The position numbers were made by a program, and so were the translations under genes. The notes beneath the pieces were generated by a model. That model ran no database searches and was not told the DNA's origin. It worked only from the letters and a program-made list of their open reading frames with translations. Below are positions 44,325 to 56,599 of a stretch of DNA of 64,000 bases, in pieces. Location: positions 3,100,001 to 3,164,000 of the forward strand of contig JANTUC010000001.1 of the NCBI GenBank assembly GCA_026873275.1. Reading direction: 5' to 3'. The stretch comes from Pseudopithomyces maydicus. Taxonomy: Eukaryota; Ascomycota; Dothideomycetes; Pleosporales; Didymosphaeriaceae. Position 1 is the first letter of the stretch, and every line of letters begins with the position of its first letter.

Positions 44325-47063
44325 ATGATAGGCAAACCTTTTCGCCCTCCGTCGTTCGTGAGGCCATCGTCCACCACTGAGGGGCCGCCTGCAAAGAAAC
44401 GGCGCATCTCGTCTGACGCGCCTACGCCTCTTCTAAGCTCAAGACCCACGGCGGGCGAACGTACAGCTCCTCTCAGTGCGCAACAATCCACACCGCTGGC
44501 GCCTCCGTCTTCGGCACCGCTATCTAATTCCGACGAACGTTACTATACGGTGTTGTGGCGAAAATATACAAACAAGAAGCACAAGAATTGGGATGGCGAT
44601 GGTGTTCTTTGGCTCAAGAATGGCCACGGTGTGCTCACCGATAGTGACACCGGAAAAGAGCTAGGGCGAGGAGCATGCAATCGACCGCTCCTAGCCGGCT
44701 CTACAATCTCGCTGGGCGGCAAGGAGATCGAAATCGATGGTGTCATGAAGAGAGACGATTATATGTCCGGTCGTACGTTCTTGGGCAAGGCAGTGAAAAC
44801 GTCTGCCGAACCTGCGAAGCGCATTGAAACCAGCTATAAACCGTTGGTGCCCTCGAAAAGTAGCAACAAGTCGATCCGAGCTGCCAGCGACGATGCTAAG
44901 GACATCGCCGTGCTGGCCACGGACCGAAAACCTGCTACGACGGGAAGGAATTTCAAGATGCCGCTGCTCTCGACTACAGTTCTTCCTAAGACTCCTTCTT
45001 CAACACCCCAGGCGCGGCACGACCCGAGCCAATCCGGAGCTTTGGTAATGAAGCGGCCAACCTCTTGCCCCAAAGGAAAACAGATTGTGGATGTAGTGGT
45101 GGACCCTGTCCTCAGTAAGCATCTTCGAGATCACCAACGTGAAGGCGTGCAGTTCTTGTATGAATGCGTTATGGGCATGCGATGTGAGGGGGAGGGCGCC
45201 ATCATGGCTGACGAGATGGGGCTTGGCAAAACTTTACAGACGATAACTCTACTGTGGACGCTCATGAAGCAGAATCCTGTATACGAAAGCCCTCCCGTTG
45301 TCAAAAAGGCTTTGATCGTTTGCCCCGCTGGCCTGGTTAACAACTGGCGCAGGGAGATTCGCAAATGGCTGGGTAATGAGCGTATTGGCATCTACGTTGC
45401 CGATTCCAAAAACAAGAGGGTTACCGACTTCACGAAAGGGAAAGCGTACAACGTCATGATCATAGGATATGAAATGCTCCGAAATGTGCAGGACGAGATG
45501 CAACAGGGTAAAATCGACATCGTTATTGCGGATGAAGGTCATCGACTCAAGACGGCGAACAACAAAGCCATGCAGGCTATCCAATCTTTGAGTACCGAGC
45601 GGCGTATTATATTGTCAGGTACTCCTCTGCAGAATGACCTGGGCGAGTTTTACACAGCCATCGATTTTGTCAACCCGGGCCTCCTTGGCCAACGTTCCGC
45701 CTTCAAGAGGACGTTCGAGGGCCCAATCGTCCGGAGCAGACAGCCCGACGCTAGCGAATCAGAACTCGAGAAGGGTGAAGCTCGATGGAAAGAGCTTGTC
45801 GCGTTGACCAGCCGATTTATGATCCGACGGACTGCCGAAGTCCTCGCCAAGTACCTGCCGCCGAAAACGGAGCACATTGTTTTCTGCAAACCCACAGCTG
45901 CACAGGCTGCTGCGTACCGAGCTATTTTAAGCTCGCCTATCTTTGCAGTGGCTTTAGGAAATACGGACATGGCGTTACAACTCATCAATGTGTTGAAGAA
46001 GATCTGCAATAGTCCTGCGCTCTTGAAGTCGAAGAAAGATGCTGATGACACACCGTCCGAGATGCTTCAGTCATTGCTGCCTCTCATACCGCCTAAAGTA
46101 CTCAATTCCAATGCATCGAGCGCAAAGTTGCGTGTCCTGGATAGTCTTGTCCACCGCATTTACACCACAACGCAGGAAAAGATTGTTATTGTTTCGAATT
46201 ATACGCAGACCCTCGACATGATTGAACGACTAATGGTCTCGCTTTCCTATAGCTATCTGCGTCTGGATGGCAGCACACCCGCAAAGAATCGCCAAGAACT
46301 GGTAGAGAGGTTCAATAGATCTTCGCAGAAGAACCATTTCGCCTTTCTTCTCTCTGCTAAATCCGGCGGTGTCGGGTTGAATCTTATCGGCGCATCGCGA
46401 ATTGTGCTTTTTGACATCGACTGGAACCCGGCTACCGATCTTCAAGCTATGGCACGTATCCACCGTGACGGCCAGAAACTGCCTTGCAAGATTTATAGAT
46501 TCATGATACAAGGTGGTCTTGACGAAAAGATATATCAACGGCAGATTATGAAGATGGGACTTGCGAATGCTGTTGTGGACAACAAAGCGAGCGCCTCCTC
46601 TTTCTCGAGGGATGAGTTGAAAGACCTCTTCCGACTGGATGAGAGGGAGACGTGTCAGACTCATGATCTTCTAGGCTGCGAATGTGACTGCAGAGGTACA
46701 ATGGAGACGCAGATCGACTCTCCAGTTGAGGTTGATGATCAAGATGAACACGATGACGTGCCACTTCCTGGGCTTAGATCAGCCAGACATGTGGACATGG
46801 ATGAGCAGGAGGAACAAATAAACAACCGGCGTAAGGCCAAGCAACCAAAGTTGAAGATGTTGATGGAATATCGCCACATCGATCCGAAGCATTTACGCGA
46901 TGCTGATACGGAGAATGCTGATCTCGTGGATGGAGATGATGCTGAAAGTACGAGCTTGGACGCTGATGCTGTGGCTTTGGCGGTTGATGATGACGTTTTT
47001 CTTGATTTACTGAAGGAGAAAGATTCTAGGGTTGGCTTTGTCTTGACCAAGTCGACATCCTAG
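44325..47063 (+). CDS. RDH54: SNF2-family DNA translocase Rdh54/Tid1 (RAD54B-like)
   Basis: A single exon, 912 residues from the first ATG (MIGKPFRPPSFVRP). The N-terminal segment RYYTVLWRKYTNKKHKNWDGDGVL is characteristic of the Rdh54/RAD54B branch rather than Rad54. SNF2 helicase motifs follow: ADEMGLGKTLQT (I), IVCPAGLVNNWRREI (Ia), ADEGHRLK (II), LSGTPLQN (III), and the second RecA lobe with IVIVSNYTQTLDMIERL, YLRLDGST, SAKSGGVGLNLIGASRIVLFD (V) and QAMARIHRDGQ (VI). Together with Rad51 and Dmc1 it remodels DNA in homologous recombination and removes recombinase from duplex DNA. Confidence 0.94.
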   Translation: MIGKPFRPPSFVRPSSTTEGPPAKKRRISSDAPTPLLSSRPTAGERTAPLSAQQSTPLAPPSSAPLSNSDERYYTVLWRKYTNKKHKNWDGDGVLWLKNGHGVLTDSDTGKELGRGACNRPLLAGSTISLGGKEIEIDGVMKRDDYMSGRTFLGKAVKTSAEPAKRIETSYKPLVPSKSSNKSIRAASDDAKDIAVLATDRKPATTGRNFKMPLLSTTVLPKTPSSTPQARHDPSQSGALVMKRPTSCPKGKQIVDVVVDPVLSKHLRDHQREGVQFLYECVMGMRCEGEGAIMADEMGLGKTLQTITLLWTLMKQNPVYESPPVVKKALIVCPAGLVNNWRREIRKWLGNERIGIYVADSKNKRVTDFTKGKAYNVMIIGYEMLRNVQDEMQQGKIDIVIADEGHRLKTANNKAMQAIQSLSTERRIILSGTPLQNDLGEFYTAIDFVNPGLLGQRSAFKRTFEGPIVRSRQPDASESELEKGEARWKELVALTSRFMIRRTAEVLAKYLPPKTEHIVFCKPTAAQAAAYRAILSSPIFAVALGNTDMALQLINVLKKICNSPALLKSKKDADDTPSEMLQSLLPLIPPKVLNSNASSAKLRVLDSLVHRIYTTTQEKIVIVSNYTQTLDMIERLMVSLSYSYLRLDGSTPAKNRQELVERFNRSSQKNHFAFLLSAKSGGVGLNLIGASRIVLFDIDWNPATDLQAMARIHRDGQKLPCKIYRFMIQGGLDEKIYQRQIMKMGLANAVVDNKASASSFSRDELKDLFRLDERETCQTHDLLGCECDCRGTMETQIDSPVEVDDQDEHDDVPLPGLRSARHVDMDEQEEQINNRRKAKQPKLKMLMEYRHIDPKHLRDADTENADLVDGDDAESTSLDADAVALAVDDDVFLDLLKEKDSRVGFVLTKSTS

Positions 47064-47367
47064 AAGCGCCGTAGCATGTTGGTCAGGAATCCACGCCAAC
47101 AAACCCCTTCTTTGCAACACACATCACGCCACAATTAGCATACCAACATTGAGCAGCAACTCAACGATTTGGAATTTAATGTTACTCTTCTGGGATCGAT
47201 CGCCGATTGATCATACTTTATGATCTACTATTGTCAGCGAATACAGACAAAGCAGCTATACAGCGATTTTCTGGTCTATGGCTGGGGCTTCGGAGCGCTG
47301 AAGATTTATAGATACGCTATATACCCAAATACCATGCATTTATATACAAAAGACCCACTCTTCCGCT
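47064..47367. other. convergent intergenic region
   Basis: 3' ends of RDH54 and the dioxygenase gene; no gene seen. Confidence 0.5.
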
Positions 47368-48348
47368 CTACTCATCTTTGGAATAATACCCCAGATTCCC
47401 ACTTTTCCTCCCCATCTCCACCAACGCGGCCCTCATCTTCTGCGCCCTGTCCCTCATCCCCTCGTCAAAATCCTCAAAATCATACTCCTTTGCCCACTCC
47501 CCCACCCCATGCTGCAGCACATTACGCGCCCGCTCCGCACTCCCTAGCGTCGTCCCGATGCTCCCGTGCAACGTCATCCGCTCCTTCTCCGGATCATACA
47601 CGCCCCGGTGCAAAATGTTGTTATTGTAAAATGCGACCTCGCCTGCCTTTAGCTGCACAACCATCTGCCCCGGCATGTTCGCCTCGTATGGGTCCGCAGC
47701 GCGCTCCGTCGCCGTGCGCGCCCGCTTGTGGCTCCCCGGGACGACGACCAGACTCGCGTCGTCGTACAGCGCGAGATTCCACTGAGCGTGCCATCCGGGT
47801 TTAGCCAGGCGCGCGAGTTCCTCCTCGTCGCTTGCCTCGGGGGGAATGTCGTCGCGGTGCCAGCGGAGGCTGAATGCTGCGTCCGGGCGAACTAGCATGT
47901 TGTACAGTTCCATGGTGAGGGCATCCTCGGTGCATCCTATGAGCGCGGCGACGTAGCGGAGGAGTTCAGCGTCGAAGTAGGACCGGGCGAAGGTGGCGTG
48001 CGAGGGGTTGGAAGGGTGCATCAGGTGCTGGACGCCCCAGATGCCGGAGGAGGGATCCGATGGCCATGGGGGGAACTGCTTGGGGAGCGTGCGGATGTAG
48101 GGCCAGGAGCCGGTGCGGGCGGAGGTTGTGAGGGTGGCGGCGGCGGAGCGGAGGGTGGGCAGGTCGAAGGTGGGGAAGAGGGAGGCGGGGAGGACGACGA
48201 AGCCGTCGCGGTCGAGGGCGGCGCGGGCGGCGGTGTAGGGATCTGTTGGGGAGGGGGAAGTTGTAGATGTCGAATTGGGGTTGGGGGTATTAAAGGTATT
48301 GGGAGTGTAGGATGGTGGTGCAATGGGGGTATCGACTGCGGTGGCCAT
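47368..48348 (-). CDS. phytanoyl-CoA dioxygenase-like Fe(II)/2-oxoglutarate oxygenase
   Basis: A single exon, 326 residues from the first ATG (MATAVDTPIAPP). An N-terminal Ser/Thr/Pro-rich stretch precedes the cupin core: ALDRDGFVVLP, GVQHLMHPSNPS, MELYNMLVRP, the metal-binding HxD in LRWHRDDIPP, VVVPGSHKRART, and the distal His/Arg in NILHRGVYDPEKERMTLHG. This is the PhyH family, which hydroxylates alpha to a carboxyl-CoA or modifies secondary metabolites. The substrate cannot be told. Confidence 0.9.
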   Translation of the reverse strand: MATAVDTPIAPPSYTPNTFNTPNPNSTSTTSPSPTDPYTAARAALDRDGFVVLPASLFPTFDLPTLRSAAATLTTSARTGSWPYIRTLPKQFPPWPSDPSSGIWGVQHLMHPSNPSHATFARSYFDAELLRYVAALIGCTEDALTMELYNMLVRPDAAFSLRWHRDDIPPEASDEEELARLAKPGWHAQWNLALYDDASLVVVPGSHKRARTATERAADPYEANMPGQMVVQLKAGEVAFYNNNILHRGVYDPEKERMTLHGSIGTTLGSAERARNVLQHGVGEWAKEYDFEDFDEGMRDRAQKMRAALVEMGRKSGNLGYYSKDE

Positions 48349-49148
48349 TGTGATGGTAGTGGTGTAATGTGTCACTCAATCTGGAAGGGGAGCACGTAAG
48401 ATGAGTGGATGAAGATGTTTCTCAGACATGCGGAGCGCGAAGCTTATCAGTGGAACGCCGCACCGTGAACGTGGCATCGCGACGTGATCCATGTAACGTT
48501 GCCGTGGAGGGAGAAAGTGGCATGTTGCTACCCCGCTCCACATGGTGGATTGCTCCGCACTACCATCGCCCCTGGAAATATGTCGCCTTGCGAACCGCTG
48601 CCACGGACACACGCCGCGTCCCGAAAGCTTGTTCGTATTTGTCACGTTCCAAGGTGGTCAGTTGAGATGTGCGCTCAGGAGTTGCACTCAAGGGTGACAT
48701 GCAGCGTGGGACGCGTACTACGGGTATTGTCAGATATATGAAGGTCGTAAGCCGCGCATAAACGAGTGGCATCGTTAATCTATCATTAATCCAAAGAAAG
48801 CAACCAACTGTAACGCTAGAATGTATCCATGGATCCAAAATCTCCCGCAGAAGGGTATCGAACAGTGCACATGCCCAAGTGGGAGAAAGAAGCGTAGAAA
48901 GGAGGACATGAATGAAATACAGTAAAAGAAGAAGTGAGTAACCGAAAACCAATTTTCCTGTCATTGATTTTTTCTGTCATATGAGAAAATTCCCCAAGCC
49001 AGAAAGCCCAGTAAACTCGTGGACGAGTGTACGACAATGCCCGTAAACGTTAGGGTAAAGATGTCTCCTTTTCGAACGCTCCGTAGTCCAATGATGATAT
49101 CCTATCCAGGACGAGCAATGCACTATGGATCATGGTAGTATCACCGTA
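48349..49148. other. intergenic region
   Basis: Upstream of the dioxygenase and downstream of the RdRP. No supported gene. Confidence 0.5.
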
Positions 49149-52100
49149 TTACTTACTACGATCCAACTTTGGCAATTTTGGATAATTGACGGATGACCCA
49201 TCCCTCGTTAGTTGAGAGGCTCCCACGGCCCCTTGTCTCCCGGCAAAGGCAGTATGATTGAAAAACCGCGGTGGGGCTGGCGTTTCAGCCCCCACCACTT
49301 GCGCGCTCTCCTCATCCTCGCTATCCTCGTCGTCTTCTGGCCTCGGTATCTTTGGTACCTTCGGCTTCATGATGGCTTTGATCTTTGCCACAACCGCCGT
49401 TGAGCCCTCGCATGATGCGGCCTTTCTCTCGGCCAGTATTCTGCCACTTAGATACCAAACAAGTTTATGACGCTTAGGGAATTCTGCGTAGAAAGCTGCA
49501 GCGCGTATTTCTTCCCAGACACTATACTGTGGGCGCTGGTATGCTTGAACCCAGGGCTTTATATCTGGGTGGTCTTTGTTTTCTGGTTGAATTGAACAGT
49601 ACGCTGAATAGCATGCCTCGACTGCATCAATGAACCAGCTTGATTTTTTACCTTTAGAATTGGTAATGTCCAGCCACTGTCGTTCTATTGTCTTCAATCT
49701 CTTCAAAAGGGTGTTTAGTTCAGCTTGCACGGTTTCGCTGGGATTCTCGCGTTGGTGGAGATAAGGATACATGAGTATTGGGTCGGGGTCATCGCCAAAC
49801 TCTTTGCAGAGGAACTCCTTAACTTTTTTCGTAGTCGCAACATCGTGAACGCGAACGACGTCGAAGTACAGGAAATCAAGAGCGTTTTTCATGTTATGGT
49901 TGTACTCTTTCTCTCGTTGGTCTGCATCACTCTTCTCCTTTTTGTCGTTCGAATCTGCGCAGTCAATCATGGCTTGTTTGTAAGCAGGCTCCCTAGGCTC
50001 TTTTCCATTCAGAAAGTTGCGGACTAACGTTCTAAAATCCTTCTCCGTAAAAGTGTAACCGTTTTTCGGCGCATCAACAAGCAAGTCGTGCATATCATGC
50101 AATTTGTTCAAGGTCCTGGAAATTGCTCGGTTCTCCACGTATGCCACTTTCTCGGCTAAGTTTGTGACGCGACCCAGGAGAGTCGGTGCGATACGGAAAT
50201 CCAGAGCTTCTCGCAAGAGATTGTCCACTGTTCCCAAGTCATCAGAATCCATAATCATAGATAAGTCCCGACTATCTTTTTGAATTCCGTGCTGGATGGG
50301 ATCCAAAGGGTCGACTGGTGCCGGGGCATTCTGAAAATATTTGACAATATCCTGATCCCAGCAAAGCCAGAACGTGTCACCGTCATAATCGCCACCTTGC
50401 AATTTTCCAGCGAGAGGAAACTGTCCTTTACTCGGGAAGACTACGACATCGATAAGATGAGCAAGTTTCGGGTGCTGAACTGCGCGTACTTTTTGGATAT
50501 CAGAACGCCGACATGCTGGCTGGCGCGATACCAGAATATCCATATTTTTTAGCCATGGGAAGCGAATACCAGTTGATTCGTCAATAAAAGGCGTGGAAAA
50601 ATTCATTTGTATCTCACCCGGCTCCAAGACCCCAATAGGATCAGCCACGCCAATCACGTAGGTCGATCTAGAAAGGGGTATCTGAAGTTTCGCCTCCATC
50701 CATTCTTGTCGCTTTCTGATAAATCGGAGAAGGCAGTCTGCAAGGTAAGGTTCTTGCTCAGGTAAAAATCCACTCTCGAGCAGGTGTTTAATCTGTTCGG
50801 GGAGGGACGCATACATAGCAGCTTGCCATGGAGGACCATCTGCACCTGGGTTCGAGTACCCTTCTCGATGAATCCAATGATATAAGCGATCCACTTTGGG
50901 AAGAAGTTGGATCAGCTCTTCCCGCTCGGCATCCAGTTGTGAAACTGTATATGATGTGATGATTTCCAATGGAACACCTCTATCGATTAGTATGGGGATG
51001 TATGATATGTGTAAATCTGCAGGACCAGGACTTCGGCTATGATTGACGTGATCGAATGTCAAGCGGTGACGATCATATGCGGCAATGTCTGACCTATCCT
51101 CTGCATGGGGCTTGAATTTCAATTGACTGTCGGATATTTGAATCCAGATGTCATGATTAGCTGGATTGATTGACGAGGGTTCTTCGTTGACCATCCAGAC
51201 ACCTTTTGCTCCCCCAATTCGTCCTTGGAAAGCACTAGGCATGGGCTCTTCTGAACGAGTGGCTTTTCTGATAATTTGCCAGATTTGGACCGCTGCCCCA
51301 GCTGAGATCAAAGCACAACCATCGCTCATTACAGTTTTCTGCGGATATCGCTCAGGCCATGTTGTGATATTAACATCGTTGTACCGTGTGTCTTCTAAGG
51401 TACCATCCGCTATTATGTCTTTGACGTATCTGACCTGGGAAGGTAGGAATGTGAGCGTAGGCGTAGTTTGAGAAAGACCGAGATCGAACCGTGCGAAAGC
51501 CTTGCAAAAGCCTTGTTCGAGGTTGTCCTTGAAGGAAAAGAACCAATCAAGCATTTTGCCGACGGAGATTGGTTCATCGATATCCAAACCTTCAGTGGCA
51601 AACATGACTATGCGCTTGTCCGATGTATCAATGGCAGAGCTGTTTCCCTTCTTTTTCTTCTTGTTCTTTTTCCTGTCGACAGGTTCGACGTGGAAAGCCC
51701 TCCACTTCCGCCCGAGAAATTCATGTTCTCTCGCGTACCATTGCTTCCAATATATTTCTACTTGCTTATGCTCCTCATCTGTAAATCGAGGTGTTTCACT
51801 GCTTCGGAAAGATGGTACATGAACGTAAAGAAATCGGTCTGACTTGAATTTACGTTGAAACCGACAAGACCTACCAGCCTGTGGTGGAAGGATGTTCAAA
51901 CTGAATACATCGGTAGACAAGTGCCCTAAATCAAAAATCAATGGTTAAGACACAGCAACGGAAATTTAAAGCGCCTTACGTGAATCAGGATCCTTGAAAT
52001 CAATCCGAGCTTTGAACGTAAAGCCTTCAAAGTTCTTCTTGCTAGCTGTCCAATACTTCTGTTGGTCTCTCAACGCGTTATTTGGAAGGTCGAGATTGGC

Positions 52101-54037
52101 GCAAACTTGCTCTAAAAAACTGTTTGAATCAGTACGAGCACTACTCGCATCAACACCATGAAGCAATTTGGACAACGGAAGATGATGCTCGTTTGCTAAA
52201 CGAGAACAGTTAAAGAGAATAAAGTAGGGAAAGCGCTTTAGATCTTCCGACAACGGCTTTGTGAATAGGTTCTGCTCAGGAATGGCTCGTATGTAATGTG
52301 AAACCTTGGATGGAGATTTACTGAACGAAGTTTCCGGGGATTTTGGGACCAACTTCGAAGGCGAGGGGGTGCCGCTGCACGATTCTGCGGCCGAGATAGA
52401 TGAGCATTTTCATCTTGTTCCTTAGGTTGATTGAAGGGAGAACGCTCGGCGGAGGGTTTGTGAGGATACTGAACCCCTTTGGCAGGTGAGTGATTCGATG
52501 CTGCACTTTCCGAGCGAGGTAGATGGCCTCGAGACGATGTGTATGCTTCTTCAGTCTCAATACTGAAAGATCTTTCCAACATGCATTCTTCATCTACCGA
52601 CCCATATGTCGATCCACTTCCATTTGGATGTTCTTGTGAGCTTCGAATCAGGTCCTGTGGCATCGCCAACTCCCTCCTAATCTGATCTTCAGCGGCAACT
52701 TCGTCGTACATAGCTTTCAGATCATCATCATCAAGTGAGCCCAGAGTAGTAGAGCTCGACCGTGTGCGAGAACCAGAGCCCTCTAACCCTTTCCTAAACG
52801 GTTCGATGGCAGCATTGTATTCAGACGAGAACGATGTCCTAGCAGATGTGCCGGGTGTATCAGACTGAATTTCTTGAGATGAAGGTATCACATCGCTAAA
52901 GGATGTGTTCGCAGTCGTAGTTTGAAACGAACGATTCATATCGGGCTGTGTCTGCTGCGAGGATAGCACAGTATTGAAAGACCTCTCCGCCTGGTGAGAG
53001 CGAAATGAAGAAAGCGACGGCTTCTTGAACGGTGAGGTGAACGTTGCTGTTGTAGATGTATTCTCAGATGGCTGTTTCCCCTTGGATGTTCTTGTAAGCT
53101 TCGAGAAATTGCCGGAGTCGGAGCTGTCGAAAGGACGCTTTTTAGTAACACCTAGTAAACGCGGACTTGCCTCAACGCGCCGTTGCGCGGATCTGGAAGA
53201 TGAAATGGGTGACGGAGGAGGCTCGTCCTCGTCCGTTGGTGAACCACGATCGGGTGCGGTCGCATAAGGGCGCTCGCCATCGTCGCTTCGTGAGCTGTGC
53301 CATAACCCGCGAGAAGGCGTGTCCTGACGTGAACCAGAGGGAGCTATACTGATCATTAGTGAAGTCTTTTCAGACAGGCTAACATGAATTTGAGATTGAA
53401 TATTTAATGGAATAATACAAAGTGTCGGGAGAAGTTTTGCAGCGAAGGTTTCAAAGCAGGTACCAGACCCGCCGAGGAACCTCAGTGAAACATTGCCACC
53501 TTAGCAACAATTTGAGAGCAGCGTGGTACTGTGGTGCAATGTCGAGCGGATTCGCGTCTGCCAATAGAATTTAAGCTCGAAGAACAAACAGTTGGACTTA
53601 CAAGAATGGTTCGTTTCCAATGGATAGAGACTCGCATTGGCACTGTGCCGCGTACTACTAGTAGGTGTCCCACTCATGTCCAGATCGAGGTCTTTGATCG
53701 TTTCGTTCAACAAGGTCAATCGTGAAATCCTCGCGGCTCTGGTATCCAAATCCGAGGGTGCTTTTGCATAGAGTGAGAAATGTCCAACCACTTCGTGAAA
53801 CTTGCCCTTGTAGTAACACCGCTTGAGTTGGCCGTACACTTTATCCGAAAGTTGATTGGTGCTTTTGTGCGGGGACCAATTCTCGTCCCGCACTTTGAGC
53901 CCTAGCTGCCATTGCTTTTCTAGTGAACGAATAAGCTTGTTGAACTCTGTGCCTTCCTTACGTGGGGTGCCGGGAGGGGCTAGGCTCGCACTCTGCCCAC
54001 GGTTGCCTTGCGGTAGCGACGGGCGGTTATCGGACAT
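49149..54037 (-). CDS. RNA-dependent RNA polymerase of the RNAi pathway (QDE-1 family); one apparent frameshift
   Basis: Proposed exons: 54037-53602, 53557-53464, 53348-51980 and 51925-49149. With one C added to the C5 run at 52365-52369 every phase closes, giving 1558 residues. The N-terminal ~600 residues are mostly Ser-rich and disordered after a helical start (LIRSLEKQWQLGLKVRDENW). The catalytic half begins near FTFKARIDF; it carries GVWMVNEEPSS, the metal-binding signature GGDYDGDTFW near residue 1145, and VAYVENRAISRTLNKLH. Cellular RdRPs make double-stranded RNA from aberrant single-stranded RNA for Dicer and quelling. The two small upstream introns are my own splice inference; the two catalytic exons are certain. 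The 3' neighbour SUR2 is unrelated. Confidence 0.85.
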
Positions 54038-54658
54038 GGTATGTCTCGTCCGAACCGGGCGATTGACGAGCCGCGGATGTCGAATGGTAAAAGCTGGGGA
54101 AACCGGCAAACTAAATCATAGAAGACTGTACCGCAAAATACAGAAAAGCGAGAAAGAGGGAGCGGGCTGAGACATGGTGCCTGAGGCTGTAGACATCAGG
54201 CTACCCTGGTCTGTGCGGTACGCGCCCACGCGCAATCACGAGATTTGGCGGGGATCCTGGACAGTGCCCGACGTGTCACACCTGACCATGATTTCTTTTT
54301 CCTACCGTCTCGTGTGCTAATATATCTATCACTATTTCGTATTCTAGTTCCGCGTTTTAGCAAATCATGAGCAGCAAGTGAAAAACGACATGCGTACGAA
54401 GGGATTTGTGCTTGCCAGACCCAAGAAGATGCGGGCCTATCCAAAGTGGGTGATGAAAACGATCGACGTGAATTTTGACTGAGCCTCCGGTCCAACGCCC
54501 CCAACCGTATCCTAGAGTACAAAAAGAACGAGAAGGGATTTCACCTCTCAGCTATCTCCAAAACGACCAAACGAGCGTCCTGCTCTACGAAGAAACACAT
54601 GAAAGTGAAGGAGAATTATGAAAATTGTGTACACAGAAATATTAGACATTACAAGCTC
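54038..54658. other. intergenic region upstream of the RdRP gene
   Basis: About 620 bases between the RdRP start and the SUR2 stop. No supported gene or element. Confidence 0.45.
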
Positions 54659-56000
54659 TTAATGTGAGCTCTCGACACCCAGAACATTCGCCCTCTTGCC
54701 GTGTAGACTCTCGTTGACCTTGTTCCTCAGACCTTTGAGGTTGCCTGTCGGCGATTGTGAAATGCTGGAAGCCTTTCTCCGCGTGGTTCGTGGTGCTGAG
54801 ACTAGCGGTGACCGGGCACTCTCGTCTTGAATCTCGACCGCGGTGGCAGTTGGTGGCGTCATTTCCACCGCCAAGGCTTGTCCTCTATTCTCTTCCTCCT
54901 GTGCAAGCTTTTGTTCAGCGGTACGACGCTGGCGCTCGTACTTTTCTTTCACATCGCCTGTGTACATGGTCCCGCCAACGCGGTCCAGCCAAGTAAAGAA
55001 TGGCTGCGAAAAATTGGTCTTGATACCCCAGCTCTGGTGATGGATGTCGTGGTAAGCAGCATTGTTGGGGAAGATCCAGTGAATTGGATCCCAAGGGAAC
55101 TCATAGCCGCTGTGATCCAGGACTGTTTTGATAGTGGATACGCAGAAGAACCACCACGACTGCCTTACAGTCATACCAGTGACGAGGTAGGCAAGACCGG
55201 CGCCGAGGGTATCAAGCAAGAAACCTTCAACAGGGTGGTTGTAGAGGGCACCGTATGCATAAGGTACGTACAGACGGTGGTGGCGGGAGTGGAAGGTGAC
55301 TGTAGACGTGTTAGAACCAGCTCGCTGCTGGCCTGGGGAGAAGCATACCATAAAGCCACTTGTTCATGTGCATAGCACGGTGTAGCATGTATTCCCATGT
55401 GTCGATGATGAAGATGGCGGCGGCAAACTGCAGAGCCGGGATAGCATACCAGTAGAGAGCGCTTCCGGCAGCCAACTCCCACGAAGCGAATGTGGGTGCA
55501 ATCGACTCTCCTGCGTAGTGTCCGCCCCTCAGGATACCTGCCAAAGCTGGTTGTGTTGCAGCCACCTTGGATGCCAATGCAGCCGCGTTGACACCCAGGC
55601 CTGAGAGGACGACAGGGACGGCGCGCTGGGCAAGACGCAGTTTCTGCGCGTACCATGCAATATCGTAGTCTGCTTTGCCAATCTGTGCTACATCGTCCCA
55701 CCACGAGAGTGCCATGGCGGCTATTGTCTGGACGATTTGCTGTATGATGACGTCTCGGAACACCTCGTAGCGGGTGACATGGTTGCGCTTGAGGACTTCG
55801 GCAGGCGTGTGCAGGCGGTATCGGGCGAACAGATCGTAGACGTCGATGACATGGTAGATGAGCGACACGGCCCAGTATGCGATGACGGGCAGTGCTGCTG
55901 CCAGGGCCTCGTCGGAGACCCAGGAGAAATACGGCGGCAGCGGGCGCAGGGTGTATTCGGGGAGCGGCGGGAGCGCAAAGGTCGCGTTTGCAGCCGCCAT
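54659..56000 (-). CDS. SUR2: sphinganine C4-hydroxylase
   Basis: Exons 56000-55349 and 55299-54659 (49-base intron) give 430 residues starting MAAANATFALPPL. Membrane di-iron hydroxylase: histidine boxes HRAMH near residue 211, HSRHH near residue 221, and HDIHH near residue 297, with four to six membrane helices around them. The PLPPYFSWVSDEALAAALPVIAYW and WEYMLHRAMHMNKWLY segments match fungal Sur2. It hydroxylates dihydrosphingosine at C4 to phytosphingosine in the ER. The C-terminal ~60 residues are charged and low-complexity and ordinary for filamentous fungi. Confidence 0.95.
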
Positions 56001-56599
56001 TGCGGGGGCGGCGGTGCTCGGATGCTGGGGAGAGGCTGCTGCTGGCAAGATGGACGGCGAGGGATCGGGCGCGGGATTCGACGAGGGATTGTGTGAGGTT
56101 TCAAAGGCGGCGGGCTGGGCAGCTCGGAAGTCGCGGATCAGGAGAAATTACGAAGAAAGGAGCGACGCAGACACGCAAGGGGGTCGGGAATAGGGCTGGC
56201 TGCGGGTAGAGGATGTCTAGGGGCAACGAGTGCTAAGGAGGGGCTCGAGTGGGCAGAGTGCACGGCGACAATGGTGTGAGGGTGGTGCTGAGCTGGGCTG
56301 TAGGGCTGCCGGGCGTGTGGCCATGCCATACCTAACCATGCCCGTCACGACTCACCCACCCACGGCCAATTGTCGCCGTGTCGCCTCCTGGCGGCCCGTG
56401 CGCCTGGTCGGCGTCGAGATGCTCTGCCACCGTCTGCAGCCGCCCGAAGCGGCTAGCGCCAGAAGTAATTTGACCCCGCCAACGCTAAATTCCTATTCTC
56501 CCTCTGCCTCGCGCCCCACGTTGAAGACTTCCCTCCAGTCCTCCTCTCTCACACACTCTCGCTCGACAATTTTTCAGGCTCATCCCCCCTACCGCCACC
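56001..56599. promoter_or_regulatory. divergent upstream region of SUR2 and TCTP
   Basis: The TCTP side has a CT-rich leader ending CGCCACCATG, typical of highly expressed fungal genes. No specific operator seen. Confidence 0.4.

Noticed and set aside
53464..54037. Separate small gene upstream of the RdRP
   Set aside because: The two upstream exons splice in exact phase into the RdRP exon, and as a stand-alone protein they would lack any recognisable domain. A separate gene is still not excluded.
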